Shown: positions 7,982 through 16,592 of the stretch, piece by piece
Numbering within the stretch: the stretch's first letter is position 1
Layout: every line of letters starts with the position of its first letter
Assembly (NCBI GenBank): GCA_023230565.1
Contig: JALNXD010000025.1
Coordinates: 1-45,350 of the forward strand
Length of the DNA: 45,350 bases
Reading direction: 5' to 3'
Source of the DNA: Syntrophales bacterium
GTDB taxonomy: Bacteria; Desulfobacterota; Syntrophia; Syntrophales; UBA2210
Notes under the pieces: generated by a model
What the model saw: the letters and a program-made list of their open reading frames with translations, nothing else
Told to the model about the DNA's origin: nothing
The model's database searches: none
Translations under genes and position numbers: made by a program

Positions 7982-9313
7982 ATGTTTGAAAGTTTGACTG
8001 ATAAGCTTGACAATGTGTTTAAAACATTAAAAGGCAGAGGAATATTAGACGAAGAGAGCGTAAGAATTGCTCTGAAAGATATCCGTCTGGCCCTTCTCGA
8101 AGCAGACGTGAATTTCAAGATAGTCAAAGAATTTACGGAAGATGTAAGAACCAGGGCAGTAGGTAAGGAAGTCCTCGAAAGCATAACGCCGGGGCAGCAG
8201 ATTGTAAAGATTGTTCACGACAGACTTGTAGAATTAATGGGAACGGAAGAAAGTCAATTAAAACTTGAGAACAGATTTCCTTCTCCAATAATGTTAGTAG
8301 GTCTTCAAGGATGCGGAAAAACTACCACAGCGGCGAAACTGGCTCACCTGCTGCAAAAAAGACAAAGAAGAACTGCCCTTGTTTCAGCTGACGTATACCG
8401 CCCCGCGGCTATGGAGCAATTGAGAGTTCTCGGTGATAAAATCGGTGCCGGTGTATATGTACCATCCGATGAAAAAGATCCTGTAAAAATATGCAGCAGT
8501 GCAATGGAATATGCCAAATCAGGAGGTTACGATACCCTTATAATCGATACAGCTGGAAGACTCCATATTGATAAAGAATTAATGGATGAGCTGAAGAAAA
8601 TAAAAAGGGCCGTAAATCCGTCGGAAATACTGTTTGTCGCCGATTCAATGACCGGCCAGGATGCTGTGACAGTTGCCGAATCCTTCAACCAAACACTTTC
8701 AATTGATGGTGTGGTATTGACAAAGGTTGACGGCGACGCCCGCGGTGGTGCAGCACTTTCGTTGCGCAAGGTGACAGGAAAACCGATAAAGTTTATAGGT
8801 ACCGGCGAAAAAATAGATGCTATCGAAGCCTTTCATCCGGAAAGAATGGCCTCAAGAATCCTGGGTATGGGGGACATCCTGACGCTGGTTGAAAAAGCTC
8901 AGACAACGTTAGATGAAAAGGCTGCACGAGACCTGGAAATAAAAATACGTAAAAATTCTTTTACATTGGAAGATTTAAAATCCCAGATTCTGCAGATAAA
9001 AAAAATGGGGCCCCTTCAGGATATCATAGGGATGATCCCAGGCCTTAATAAAATGAAGGCAATGAAAAACTTGAAACCCGATGAGGGAGAGCTCGTAAAA
9101 GTAGTGGCAATCATAAATTCCATGACGAAAGAAGAGCGCTTGAATTCAAAAATCATTGACGGCAGCAGAAGAAAACGAATAGCCAAAGGAAGCGGTACGA
9201 CGGTCCAGGACGTAAACCGGATACTTAAAAATTACGTGGAAATGAAAAAAATGATGAAGAGACTGACCAAGGGCGGTTTTAAATCGTCGGCCCGCGGCAG
9301 TTTGCCCTTTTAA
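7982..9313 (+). CDS. ffh: Signal recognition particle protein Ffh
   Basis: This SRP54 GTPase of 443 residues binds 4.5S RNA and signal sequences and targets nascent membrane proteins to FtsY. The N domain spans about 1-95. The G domain has GLQGCGKT at 107-114, DVYRPAAMEQL at 137-147, DTAGR at 189-193 and TKVDGDARGG at 247-256. The methionine-rich M domain (about 325-430) includes RIAKGSGTTVQDV, the RNA-binding helix-turn-helix. AAGG lies 8 nt before the ATG. Ffh followed by rpsP and the trmD-rplS cluster is a conserved bacterial order. Confidence 0.98.
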   Translation: MFESLTDKLDNVFKTLKGRGILDEESVRIALKDIRLALLEADVNFKIVKEFTEDVRTRAVGKEVLESITPGQQIVKIVHDRLVELMGTEESQLKLENRFPSPIMLVGLQGCGKTTTAAKLAHLLQKRQRRTALVSADVYRPAAMEQLRVLGDKIGAGVYVPSDEKDPVKICSSAMEYAKSGGYDTLIIDTAGRLHIDKELMDELKKIKRAVNPSEILFVADSMTGQDAVTVAESFNQTLSIDGVVLTKVDGDARGGAALSLRKVTGKPIKFIGTGEKIDAIEAFHPERMASRILGMGDILTLVEKAQTTLDEKAARDLEIKIRKNSFTLEDLKSQILQIKKMGPLQDIIGMIPGLNKMKAMKNLKPDEGELVKVVAIINSMTKEERLNSKIIDGSRRKRIAKGSGTTVQDVNRILKNYVEMKKMMKRLTKGGFKSSARGSLPF

Positions 9314-9410
9314 TTAAAAAATAAATATGTTAGAAGATATGTTTACGGATATTGCAAGGGAATAGGATTCCTGTATATCAATTTATAATTGGAGAGGTGA
9401 TAGTATACGA

Positions 9411-9680
9411 ATGGCGACCAAAATTAGACTAACGCGATTGGGTTCAAAAAAGAAGCCTTTTTATAGAATTGTTGTGGCTGACAATGAGGCGCCGCGCGAC
9501 GGAAGGTTTATTGAAATTGTAGGGCATTACGACCCTTTGCAGGATCCATCCGTTATAGATCTCAATGAGGATAGGATAACGGAGTGGTTGTCAAAAGGTG
9601 CGAAACCTACAGAGACCGTATTGAATCTGTTGAAGAAAAAAGGGGTAATAGAAAAAACAGTCAATATGTCTCAAGAATAA
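9411..9680 (+). CDS. rpsP: 30S ribosomal protein S16
   Basis: This 89-residue protein is complete and starts with the canonical MATKIRLTRLGSKKKPFYR block, followed by VVADNEAPRDGRFIE and the Asn/Glu-rich C-terminus. S16 is a primary binding protein of the 16S rRNA 5' domain. GAGAGGTG precedes the ATG. Upstream, TTGCAA at 9352 and TATATC 16 bp later, or the TATAAT at 9384-9389, could form a promoter for the rpsP-khpA-rimM-trmD run; neither pair is strong. The cluster continues with khpA after 55 bp. Confidence 0.98.
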   Translation: MATKIRLTRLGSKKKPFYRIVVADNEAPRDGRFIEIVGHYDPLQDPSVIDLNEDRITEWLSKGAKPTETVLNLLKKKGVIEKTVNMSQE

Positions 9681-9735
9681 TGCGCTGGCTAAGATCAGGT
9701 GAAGTTAAAAAACACCCTCTGTGGAGGTTGGTACG

Positions 9736-9966
9736 ATGAAAGAGTTGATCAAGTATATTGCTCAAGCATTGGTTGACCATCCCGAGCAAGTCGATGTATC
9801 GGAGGTGATCGGAGAGCAGACATCAGTGATCGAACTGAGAGTTACCAAAGACGACCTCGGCAAGGTTATCGGGAAACAGGGAAAAACGGCGAAAGCCATG
9901 CGAACAATCCTTAGTGCTGCATCATCCAAACTTAACAAGAGAGCGGTACTGGAAATTATAGAATAG
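9736..9966 (+). CDS. khpA: KhpA, single-KH-domain RNA-binding protein
   Basis: This 76-residue protein consists of one type II KH domain with the RNA-contacting GxxG loop in KVIGKQGKTAKAMR. KhpA usually partners KhpB/Jag as an RNA chaperone in the cytoplasm. A GTG at 9721 would give five extra residues, but GGAGG lies 8 nt before the ATG at 9736 and overlaps those extra codons, which fixes the start. It lies between rpsP and rimM, as in most bacteria, and its stop codon abuts the rimM start. Confidence 0.96.
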   Translation: MKELIKYIAQALVDHPEQVDVSEVIGEQTSVIELRVTKDDLGKVIGKQGKTAKAMRTILSAASSKLNKRAVLEIIE

Positions 9967-10476
9967 TTGAAAAATCTGGTTACAATAGGAAAAATAACAG
10001 CATCAAGTGGGCTCAAGGGCCGCATGAAGGTAATGTTTTATGCTGAATCTCCAAAGATTCTGGAAACAGTGGAATGCGTTTTCGTAGGACGAGATTCATC
10101 AAACCCTTCAGCTTTCAAGGTACACAGAATAATAGAAAACGGCAGAAGCTCTTTCATTGAGTTAGGCGGAATCGACAGTGCCGATTCCGCAAATGCATTA
10201 AAGGGCCATTATATATTTCTCTCAAGGCGGGAAATGGCTGAACCCGGAGATGATGAATATTACTGGCATGATATTATAGGCCTCGATGTTTTAACGGAAA
10301 GAGGAGAACATCTGGGCAAAATAAGTGCTGTTTTCCCGACAGGAAGCAACGATGTGTATGTATGCAAATCAGATAAAGGCGAAATTCTTCTGCCGGTGCC
10401 GGCTATTGATGACGTAATCAGGAAAATAGATGTGACTGACGGCACTATCATTGTCGAGTTACTCGAAGGACTATGA
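9967..10476 (+). CDS. rimM: Ribosome maturation factor RimM
   Basis: This 169-residue 16S rRNA processing factor binds S19 and helps mature the 30S head. The N-terminal beta-barrel begins with LVTIGKITASSGLKGRMKV, matching the family start, and the C-terminal PRC-barrel domain is visible from YYWHDIIGLDVLTERGEHLGKI to PAIDDVIRKIDVTDGTI. The start codon is TTG directly after the khpA stop with no spacer, so translation is probably coupled. No better start exists, since residue 4 already enters the first strand. It ends 7 bp before trmD. Confidence 0.96.
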   Translation: MKNLVTIGKITASSGLKGRMKVMFYAESPKILETVECVFVGRDSSNPSAFKVHRIIENGRSSFIELGGIDSADSANALKGHYIFLSRREMAEPGDDEYYWHDIIGLDVLTERGEHLGKISAVFPTGSNDVYVCKSDKGEILLPVPAIDDVIRKIDVTDGTIIVELLEGL

Positions 10477-10483
10477 GCATGCA

Positions 10484-11224
10484 ATGATTAGGTTCGACAT
10501 TCTCACTCTCTTCCCGGAAATGTTTCATTCCCCTTTAAATTCGAGTCTTCTCAGAAAAGCTGTAGATAAAAGTATTCTTGAGATTCATCTCCACAATATT
10601 CGTGATTATGCAAAGGGAAGGCACCGTGTAACTGATGATACCCCGTACGGTGGAGGCGCAGGTATGGTCATGAAGGTTGATCCGGTGGCAGCGGCGCTTG
10701 AGGTTATTAGAAAAGATACTGCGAAGGGGCCGGTTGTGCTTCTTTCGCCTCAGGGTGAAAAATTTACGCAGAAAACAGCGGAAGAATTTACTTCATATGA
10801 TCGGATTATCCTTATTTGCGGTCATTATGAAGGAATTGACGAACGCATCAGACTCTATCTGGCAGACCGTGAAATATCGATAGGCGACTATGTATTGACA
10901 GGCGGCGAATTGCCTGCAATGGTCATCATCGATGCAGTCGCAAGATTACTGCCCGGTTTTACCGGAAACAGAGAATCTGTACTTAATGATTCCCATACAA
11001 CAGGCCTTCTGGAAGGACCTCACTATACCAAACCCCGCGAATACAAAGGATGGAACGTCCCTGAAGTGCTCCTGTCCGGCCATGAAAAGCGCATCGCACA
11101 ATGGAGGCGCAGAGAATCTCTTAAACGAACGCTCGAGAGAAGACCGGACCTCCTGAAAGAAGCTGATTTGACATTAGAAGATGAAAAAATACTCAATATT
11201 TTAAAAAGTGAAACCAGTGAATAA
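10484..11224 (+). CDS. trmD: tRNA (guanine-N1)-methyltransferase TrmD
   Basis: This SPOUT-class enzyme of 246 residues methylates G37 of tRNAs that read CNN codons, using S-adenosylmethionine, and prevents frameshifting. The start MIRFDILTLFPEMF is the family N-terminus; a longer frame from 10451 would only add residues overlapping rimM and is rejected. The trefoil-knot motif SIGDYVLTGGELPAM and the LLPG stretch that follows form the cofactor site, and DSHTTGLLEGPHYTKP is the tRNA/G37 site. The C-terminal helical domain ends with LTLEDEKIL. GAAGGA lies 13 nt upstream. Confidence 0.98.
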   Translation: MIRFDILTLFPEMFHSPLNSSLLRKAVDKSILEIHLHNIRDYAKGRHRVTDDTPYGGGAGMVMKVDPVAAALEVIRKDTAKGPVVLLSPQGEKFTQKTAEEFTSYDRIILICGHYEGIDERIRLYLADREISIGDYVLTGGELPAMVIIDAVARLLPGFTGNRESVLNDSHTTGLLEGPHYTKPREYKGWNVPEVLLSGHEKRIAQWRRRESLKRTLERRPDLLKEADLTLEDEKILNILKSETSE

Positions 11225-11792
11225 TTTCTACCTGGCTCTTTTACATTATCCGGTATACGACAAAAATGGCGCAATAGTCACTACATCCGTCACCAATATG
11301 GATTTGCACGATATTTCGAGGTCGGCCAAAACTTTCGGTGTTGAAAACTTTTTCATAATAACTCCCCTTGCATCACAAAGAAATTTCGTACAGCGGATTT
11401 TGTATCATTGGCAGAAGGGTTACGGCGCCATCTATAACCCTTTGCGAAAAGAAGCTCTTGATATAGTAAAAATAAGGGATTCTCTCGACGGAGTTATTGA
11501 TGAGATAAGAAGTAACACTCAAAGGAACGTAAGTGTGGTAGCAACGAGTGCATCACGTCAGTTGAAGGGCACGACCTACAAAGATTGCAGCGCGTTACTC
11601 GCCGAAGGAAAGACAAACTTTCTTTTCCTTTTCGGAACAGGCTGGGGCATATCGGAAGATGTGATAATCAAATCCGATATCATCCTTGAACCTATTTCCG
11701 GTCCCACAAGTTATAACCACCTTTCTGTTCGTTCCGCCGTGGCAATCGTTCTCGACCGACTTGCGGGACAGCGTCCCTACCTGCTCACTTGA
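11217..11792 (+). CDS. RNA methyltransferase, TrmD-associated SPOUT-like family
   Basis: This protein of about 191 residues belongs to the predicted SAM-dependent RNA methyltransferase family (Methyltrn_RNA_4 type) found between trmD and rplS in many deltaproteobacteria and some thermophiles. The N-terminal LALLHYPVYDKNG block, the LFGTGWGISED glycine-rich loop and the C-terminal SGPTSYNHLSVRSAVAIVLDRL knot-like motif are its hallmarks. The target base is not known to me. The GTG at 11217 gives an 8-nt overlap with trmD and a family-like N-terminus; the GTG at 11208 is possible. No Shine-Dalgarno is visible, consistent with coupling to trmD. Confidence 0.85.
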   Translation: MNNFYLALLHYPVYDKNGAIVTTSVTNMDLHDISRSAKTFGVENFFIITPLASQRNFVQRILYHWQKGYGAIYNPLRKEALDIVKIRDSLDGVIDEIRSNTQRNVSVVATSASRQLKGTTYKDCSALLAEGKTNFLFLFGTGWGISEDVIIKSDIILEPISGPTSYNHLSVRSAVAIVLDRLAGQRPYLLT

Positions 11793-11811
11793 TATTTACA
11801 CTCATTTTCAA

Positions 11812-11840
11812 TTGACATTTATCGATTCTTTTTTTATATA
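11812..11840 (+). promoter_or_regulatory. Strong sigma-70 promoter for rplS-rnhB-yraN
   Basis: TTGACA at 11812-11817, a 17-bp spacer and TATATA at 11835-11840 make a near-consensus promoter. It stands 50 bp upstream of the rplS ATG, with a predicted leader of about 43 nt, and would let L19 be expressed independently of the trmD run upstream. Confidence 0.65.
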
Positions 11841-11889
11841 ACTCTTCTTTTATCTATGGCAAAGGTGAGAATCGAGGAGGGTAGTTCGT

Positions 11890-12237
11890 ATGAACAGCAT
11901 TGAAATAATTGACAGAGAACAAATGAGAACAGATATCCCCGGTTTCAAACCGGGAGATACTGTAAAAGTTCATGTAAAAATTGTTGAAGGTCAAAAAGAG
12001 CGAATACAGGTATTCCAGGGAACAGTGATCAAAAAAAAAGGCGGTCAGAGCAGGGCCACTTTCACGGTAAGAAAAATATCGTCCGGCATAGGTGTAGAGC
12101 GTACTTTCCCGATCCATTCACCTGTTATCGACAAAATAGAAGTGACCATGAAAGGAAGGGTGAGGCGCGCCAAACTGTATTACCTGAGAGGATTGAGAGG
12201 AAAGAAAGCCAGGATTCGAGAATTCGGAAGACAATAG
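11890..12237 (+). CDS. rplS: 50S ribosomal protein L19
   Basis: This 115-residue protein is the full family length. PGDTVKVHVKIVEGQKERIQ, FQGTVIKKKG, TFTVRKISSGIGVERTFP and RRAKLYYLRG are the conserved L19 blocks; L19 sits at the 30S-50S interface. GAGGAGGG lies about 7 nt before the ATG, the strongest ribosome-binding site in the area. Its stop codon directly abuts the rnhB start. Confidence 0.98.
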   Translation: MNSIEIIDREQMRTDIPGFKPGDTVKVHVKIVEGQKERIQVFQGTVIKKKGGQSRATFTVRKISSGIGVERTFPIHSPVIDKIEVTMKGRVRRAKLYYLRGLRGKKARIREFGRQ

Positions 12238-12831
12238 ATGGACTTCTACGAATCGCAAGCCCGAATGCAGGGCTTTACCTTTGTAGCAGGTGTTGATGAA
12301 GCAGGAAGAGGGCCGCTTGCAGGACCAGTTGCAGCGGCTGCCGTTATTTTTCCTGAAAATTACCGCAACAGGGAAATCCGTGATTCGAAGAAATTATCCG
12401 CCTCTAAGAGAGAAGAACTTTTCGATATTATTATTGTTGACGCTCTTTCAGTCGGACTTGCTTTTGTTGAACCTTCAGTAATTGATAGAATCAATATACT
12501 GAAAGCATCTCTGCTGGCAATGAAAAAAGCGGTATTAAATCTTGATTTTCCTCCCGACTTCCTTCTAGTCGACGGCCTTAATACTATAGATGTCCCTTTT
12601 CCCCAAAAACCGATTGTGAAAGGAGATGATCTGAGTATCTCAGTTGCTGCCGCTTCGATTATTGCAAAAGTTTCCAGAGACCATCTGATGAACCGATATC
12701 ATGTTCAGTATTCTCAATACAATTTTGTAAGAAATAAAGGATATGCAACTACTGAACACCGGGAGGCTATAAGTAAATATGGCACCTGTAAGATCCACAG
12801 AAAATCCTTCAAAATTAAATTCGGTACCTAG
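12238..12831 (+). CDS. rnhB: Ribonuclease HII
   Basis: This 197-residue nuclease cleaves RNA in RNA-DNA hybrids and removes single ribonucleotides from DNA. The acidic metal-binding residues are Asp20 and Glu21 in GVDEAGRGPLAGP, Asp112 in LLVDG, and an Asp at 130-131 in KGDDLSISVAAASIIAKVSRD. DSKKLS is the second family motif. Its ATG follows the rplS stop without any spacer, so translation is probably coupled. The last 53 nt overlap the start of yraN in another frame. Confidence 0.97.
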   Translation: MDFYESQARMQGFTFVAGVDEAGRGPLAGPVAAAAVIFPENYRNREIRDSKKLSASKREELFDIIIVDALSVGLAFVEPSVIDRINILKASLLAMKKAVLNLDFPPDFLLVDGLNTIDVPFPQKPIVKGDDLSISVAAASIIAKVSRDHLMNRYHVQYSQYNFVRNKGYATTEHREAISKYGTCKIHRKSFKIKFGT

Positions 12832-13186
12832 CAGAGAAACAGGACGACTCGGTGAACGGCTTGCCGCCGACTATCTCGCAAAAAAAGGATACAAAATTGC
12901 CGAACTTAATTATCGATGTGTTTTCGGTGAAATAGATATCATCGCGTGCGATAGAAAAGAAATTGTGTTTGTGGAAGTTAAAAGCAGGAGATCTTCGAAC
13001 TTCGGAGATCCAGAGAGTTCCGTGGATATGAGGAAACAAAAGAAACTCTCGAAGATTGCACAGGCCTATTTGGGAGAGCATGGTCTTGAAAACAGGGAAG
13101 CCCGATTCGATGTTATAGCAGTCAGCTTTTTTTGTAACTCGGAAAATATCAGGCATATTCGGAATGCTTTTGAATTGGCGCCTTGA
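12779..13186 (+). CDS. yraN: YraN family protein (UPF0102)
   Basis: This 135-residue protein has a predicted PD-(D/E)xK nuclease-like fold; its role is not established. GRLGERLAADYLAKKGY, the acidic FGEIDIIACD and VFVEVKSRRS (the ExK pair), and ARFDVIAV are the family motifs. The start is unusual: the only plausible ATG, at 12779, overlaps rnhB by 53 nt and gives about 20 residues before the conserved domain. No nearer ATG, GTG or TTG in frame was found. rnhB-yraN is a common gene pair. Confidence 0.92.
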   Translation: MAPVRSTENPSKLNSVPSRETGRLGERLAADYLAKKGYKIAELNYRCVFGEIDIIACDRKEIVFVEVKSRRSSNFGDPESSVDMRKQKKLSKIAQAYLGEHGLENREARFDVIAVSFFCNSENIRHIRNAFELAP

Positions 13187-13458
13187 ATACTCTTTCCGCT
13201 CAAAGCAAAAGATCATAAACCCGTCATTAAAGTGCCGCAGGCATGTCGAAGCAGAAACCGGAGATCTTCATTGCTTTTATTAAAGCGAGTAATTGCTCAA
13301 TAGAATGCTGAAATCGATTGGCAAATCCATTCATGTTTTTGGAGTTTATGCTCGGTAACCGAAATTCCGCACCAGTTTTGGCAAGGATTGAAAACGGAAT
13401 CTCATTGATTCATAAAATTCTTTGACTAAAGTATTAAGAATCCTGGATGAATTATTAG

Positions 13459-14304
13459 ATGAAAAAGGGAACTCTTTACATAGTCGCTACGCCGATCGGA
13501 AATCTTGAGGATATAACATTGCGAGCACTGAGGATTCTCAAGGAAGTAGCTCTTATTGCGGCGGAGGACACAAGAAGAACCGGCAGGCTTTTGTCCGCAC
13601 ATGGGATCAGCACTCCGCAGACAAGCTTTCATGATCATAATGAGCATGAAAAGAGTTCGTTTGTCCTTTCAAAGCTTGAGGAAGGAATGGATGTTGCGTA
13701 TGTTTCGGATGCAGGAACACCCGGTATTTCGGATCCGGGGTATCTGCTGGTAAGAGAATCCGTAGTCCGCTGTATTCCTGTTGTATCAGTTCCCGGCCCA
13801 TCTGCTGCAATAGCCGCTTTGAGTATCTCAGGACTTCCGATGGACAGTTTTTGTTTTTATGCGTTTCTTCCGTCCCGCCCGGCCAAGCGGCGACAGTTGC
13901 TGGAAACCTTAAAGAACGAAGAAAAAACTCTCATATTCTACGAGTCCCCGAAAAGAATAGCCCGGACTCTTGAAGATATACGAACAATCTTTGGTGAAAG
14001 AAGTGTTGCCTTATCGAGAGAATTGACCAAAATTCATGAGGAAACACTCAGAGGTCCGGTATCGAAAATATTAGATGCACTAAAAGAAAAGAAAGCTGTA
14101 AAGGGAGAAATAACCCTGATAATAGAAGGAACACGAGGGCATACACCCAATAACCAGGGACCGGAAGATCTGTGGCATCGTTTTCAAACAATTCAAAAAA
14201 CGGTAAACCTGTCCACACGGGATGCAGTATCAATTGTTGCGGCACAGACAGGACTTTCGCGGAAGAAAGTGTATGAAACGATTCTTGGTTTCCTGAAGAA
14301 ATAG
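13459..14304 (+). CDS. rsmI: 16S rRNA 2'-O-ribose C1402 methyltransferase RsmI
   Basis: This 281-residue tetrapyrrole-methylase-fold enzyme modifies C1402 in the 30S decoding centre with S-adenosylmethionine. The N-terminus TLYIVATPIGNLEDIT, AAEDTRRTGRLL, VSDAGTPGISDPG and PGPSAAIAALSISGLP are the family signatures, and the C-terminal helix-turn-helix-like segment ends in GLSRKKVYETILGFLK. The ribosome-binding site is weak. The 272 bp between yraN and this gene (13187-13458) contain no gene or structure I can name. Confidence 0.97.
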   Translation: MKKGTLYIVATPIGNLEDITLRALRILKEVALIAAEDTRRTGRLLSAHGISTPQTSFHDHNEHEKSSFVLSKLEEGMDVAYVSDAGTPGISDPGYLLVRESVVRCIPVVSVPGPSAAIAALSISGLPMDSFCFYAFLPSRPAKRRQLLETLKNEEKTLIFYESPKRIARTLEDIRTIFGERSVALSRELTKIHEETLRGPVSKILDALKEKKAVKGEITLIIEGTRGHTPNNQGPEDLWHRFQTIQKTVNLSTRDAVSIVAAQTGLSRKKVYETILGFLKK

Positions 14305-14340
14305 ACGCTCGCCGATTTGAAAAATACCGGAAATACTGCT

Positions 14341-14356
14341 GTTTTCATATGAAAAC
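14341..14356. promoter_or_regulatory. Perfect 16-bp palindrome upstream of ctpA
   Basis: GTTTTCATATGAAAAC is its own reverse complement. It lies in the 147-bp gap between rsmI and ctpA, about 96 bp upstream of the ctpA ATG. A TATGAT hexamer near 14412 could be the -10 of the ctpA promoter, which would place the palindrome some 55 bp upstream, a position suited to an activator or repressor site. No regulator is recognised. Confidence 0.35.
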
Positions 14357-14451
14357 GCGGGAAAAGATAAAGGACTAAAAAGCGGTGGAAATCGATTTAG
14401 CAATAGTGCTATGATGCACCGCATAAACAGTGATTAAAGGTGGAGGTTTCA

Positions 14452-15771
14452 ATGATTAAACGGTTACACAATATGAGCACCCCCTCGATACATATATGGA
14501 TCTTGTGCATCCTTTTCCTTGCATATAGTTTTTTAGGGGTGGTTCCGGCTTTTTCGGCCGATTTGGAAACCTATAGGAATTTAAAGAAATTTAATGAAAT
14601 TCTGGATCTGGTGGAAAAAAATTATGTGGAAGAAGTAAATCCGTCCGATGTTATCAAAGGCGCTATCGATGGAATGATGAAAACCCTCGATCCTCACAGC
14701 ACTTATATGACCAAAGAAATGTATTCGGAACTTCAGGTAGATACAAAAGGATTTTTCGGCGGGCTGGGGATTGTCATATCAATGAAAGAAGATATGCTGA
14801 CCGTTGTATCGCCGGTAGAAGATACGCCGGCTTTTAAAGCAGGCATCAAAGCAGGGGATCAGATCATAAAGATTGAAGGAAAAGATACCAAAGGCATTGG
14901 AATTATGGATGCGGTTCATAAACTTAGAGGTCCTAAAGGAACTTCGGTAACTATAAGCATTATGAGGGAAGGCTTCGATAAAATTAGAGATTTTACGATT
15001 ACACGAGATATTATAAAAATTAAGAGTGTGAAGCAACGGATATTTCCGGACGGGATAGGCTATATCAGGATTTCATCGTTTCAGGAGAGCACAGCGGATG
15101 AATTGAAAGAGGCACTGGAAGCTTTAAATGATAAAAATCATCCAGTGAGCGGACTTGTCATAGATTTAAGAAATAATCCGGGAGGTCTTTTGGATCAGGC
15201 CATTACTGTTTCGGATCAGTTCCTGAAATCCGGCGTCATCGTTTCAACGAAGGGACGAAAGGATATCGCAGAACGAATATACAAAGCCGATGACAGTGGC
15301 AGAGAACCTGAATGTCCGATAATAATATTGATAAATGGAGGGTCTGCAAGCGCTTCCGAAATTGTTTCGGGTGCACTGCGTGATAATGGAAGAGCCTTAC
15401 TCATGGGTACCCAGACATTCGGAAAGGGAGTTATGCAAATGATTATCCCTCTGAAAGATGGTTCTGCGGTAAAGCTTACGACGGCGAGATATTTTACTCC
15501 AAGCGGTATATGCATTCAAGCCAAAGGAATAACTCCCGATATTCATGTTGAATCTGTCTCGGCCAAAGCTGATATCAAAGAAAAGAAAAATGTAATTCGT
15601 GAAAAAGATCTGGAAGGTCATTTAAAGGCGGATCAGCCTGAAGAAGAAGAGTCACTGGAACCGGAAAATGAAGGCATAGAATCCGACTATCAGTTGATGC
15701 GTGCGATCGATCTTCTCAAAGGATGGGATATTTTTAATAAAATGCGTAAGGCACAGGCAGTAAAGGGTTGA
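14452..15771 (+). CDS. ctpA: Carboxy-terminal processing peptidase, S41 family (CtpA)
   Basis: This 439-residue periplasmic serine protease has an N-terminal signal segment (hydrophobic 14-31, likely cleaved after AFS-A), a PDZ domain at about 95-180, and the S41 core. The catalytic dyad is Ser300 in GGSASASEI and Lys325 in QTFGKG, with the usual 25-residue spacing. DLRNNPGGLL is the conserved core strand and turn. The acidic C-terminal tail (about 370-439) is less conserved. GGAGG lies 5 nt before the ATG at 14452, so a longer frame from 14440 is rejected. Its TGA overlaps the TTG start of the deacetylase gene. The family trims envelope proteins and peptidoglycan hydrolases. Confidence 0.95.
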   Translation: MIKRLHNMSTPSIHIWILCILFLAYSFLGVVPAFSADLETYRNLKKFNEILDLVEKNYVEEVNPSDVIKGAIDGMMKTLDPHSTYMTKEMYSELQVDTKGFFGGLGIVISMKEDMLTVVSPVEDTPAFKAGIKAGDQIIKIEGKDTKGIGIMDAVHKLRGPKGTSVTISIMREGFDKIRDFTITRDIIKIKSVKQRIFPDGIGYIRISSFQESTADELKEALEALNDKNHPVSGLVIDLRNNPGGLLDQAITVSDQFLKSGVIVSTKGRKDIAERIYKADDSGREPECPIIILINGGSASASEIVSGALRDNGRALLMGTQTFGKGVMQMIIPLKDGSAVKLTTARYFTPSGICIQAKGITPDIHVESVSAKADIKEKKNVIREKDLEGHLKADQPEEEESLEPENEGIESDYQLMRAIDLLKGWDIFNKMRKAQAVKG

Positions 15772-16592
15772 AAAAGAAAAAGAAGCGATCAAACATCCGA
15801 CGTGTGGGCTGGATTGGCATCTGCATCATAATCTTCATGTTTTCGGCACAATACCTCTTTAATGACAAAAAAGATACAGACAAGGAGGAATCAGTATCCC
15901 GAAGCAGGAAGAGTAAAGTTTCTTCTTTTAAAAAGATGGCTATTGTCATTGATGATATTGGTTACAATCAATGGGCTGTTGACAGAATACTCCATTTAGA
16001 CGTTCCGATAACCCTGTCTGTAATTCCTTACTCCCCCTATTCTGAAGAAGCAGCCAGGAAGAGTCGCCAGGCGGGAAAAGAAGTAATTCTTCACATTCCA
16101 ATGGAACCTCACGGATATCCGGAAAAGAATCCTGGGCAAGGCGCACTTTTTTTACATATGTCAAAACCGGAAATCGAGGATGCAATCCAGAATGCAATTG
16201 ATTCCATTCCTTTTGTGACAGGCGCCAACAATCATATGGGATCAAGATTTATGGAATGCGAAGAAAAGCTCGCTGTAGTCTTTTCGGAATTGAAAAAAAG
16301 AGGGATGTATTTTCTTGACAGCTGTACCACCCCGGAATCAAAAGCAAAAATTGTCGCCAGTGCGGTGGGGGTGCCTTGCGGCGTAAGGGATGTATTCATC
16401 GACAATAACCAGGAAAGAAAAGAAACGGTAAGAATTATAAGAAATTTAATAAAAGAAAGGAACGGCTGGGAAACAATTATTGCCATAGGTCACCCTTATG
16501 ACAGCACATTGGCTGCAGTAGAAGAAGTGATCCCTGACCTTCGCACACACGGAATCAAAATTGTTGCCCTGTCGGAAATTATCAAGAATTAA
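15768..16592 (+). CDS. Divergent polysaccharide deacetylase family protein
   Basis: This 274-residue protein has a basic N-terminus, one hydrophobic anchor (about 14-28) and a periplasmic domain of the divergent polysaccharide deacetylase family (DUF610 type, NodB-like barrel). MAIVIDDIGYNQ carries the tandem Asp, HIPMEPHGYP and NNHMGSRF the conserved His and Asn residues, and IAIGHPYDST the last motif. Activity is not demonstrated for the family as far as I know. The start is a TTG that overlaps the ctpA stop by 4 nt, so expression is coupled. Pairing with ctpA and with envC-like genes is common in proteobacteria and points to a cell-wall role. Confidence 0.88.
   Translation: MKKKKKRSNIRRVGWIGICIIIFMFSAQYLFNDKKDTDKEESVSRSRKSKVSSFKKMAIVIDDIGYNQWAVDRILHLDVPITLSVIPYSPYSEEAARKSRQAGKEVILHIPMEPHGYPEKNPGQGALFLHMSKPEIEDAIQNAIDSIPFVTGANNHMGSRFMECEEKLAVVFSELKKRGMYFLDSCTTPESKAKIVASAVGVPCGVRDVFIDNNQERKETVRIIRNLIKERNGWETIIAIGHPYDSTLAAVEEVIPDLRTHGIKIVALSEIIKN

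Noticed and set aside
10451..10483. Longer trmD start at 10451
   Set aside because: The added residues lie within the end of rimM and precede the canonical TrmD N-terminus.
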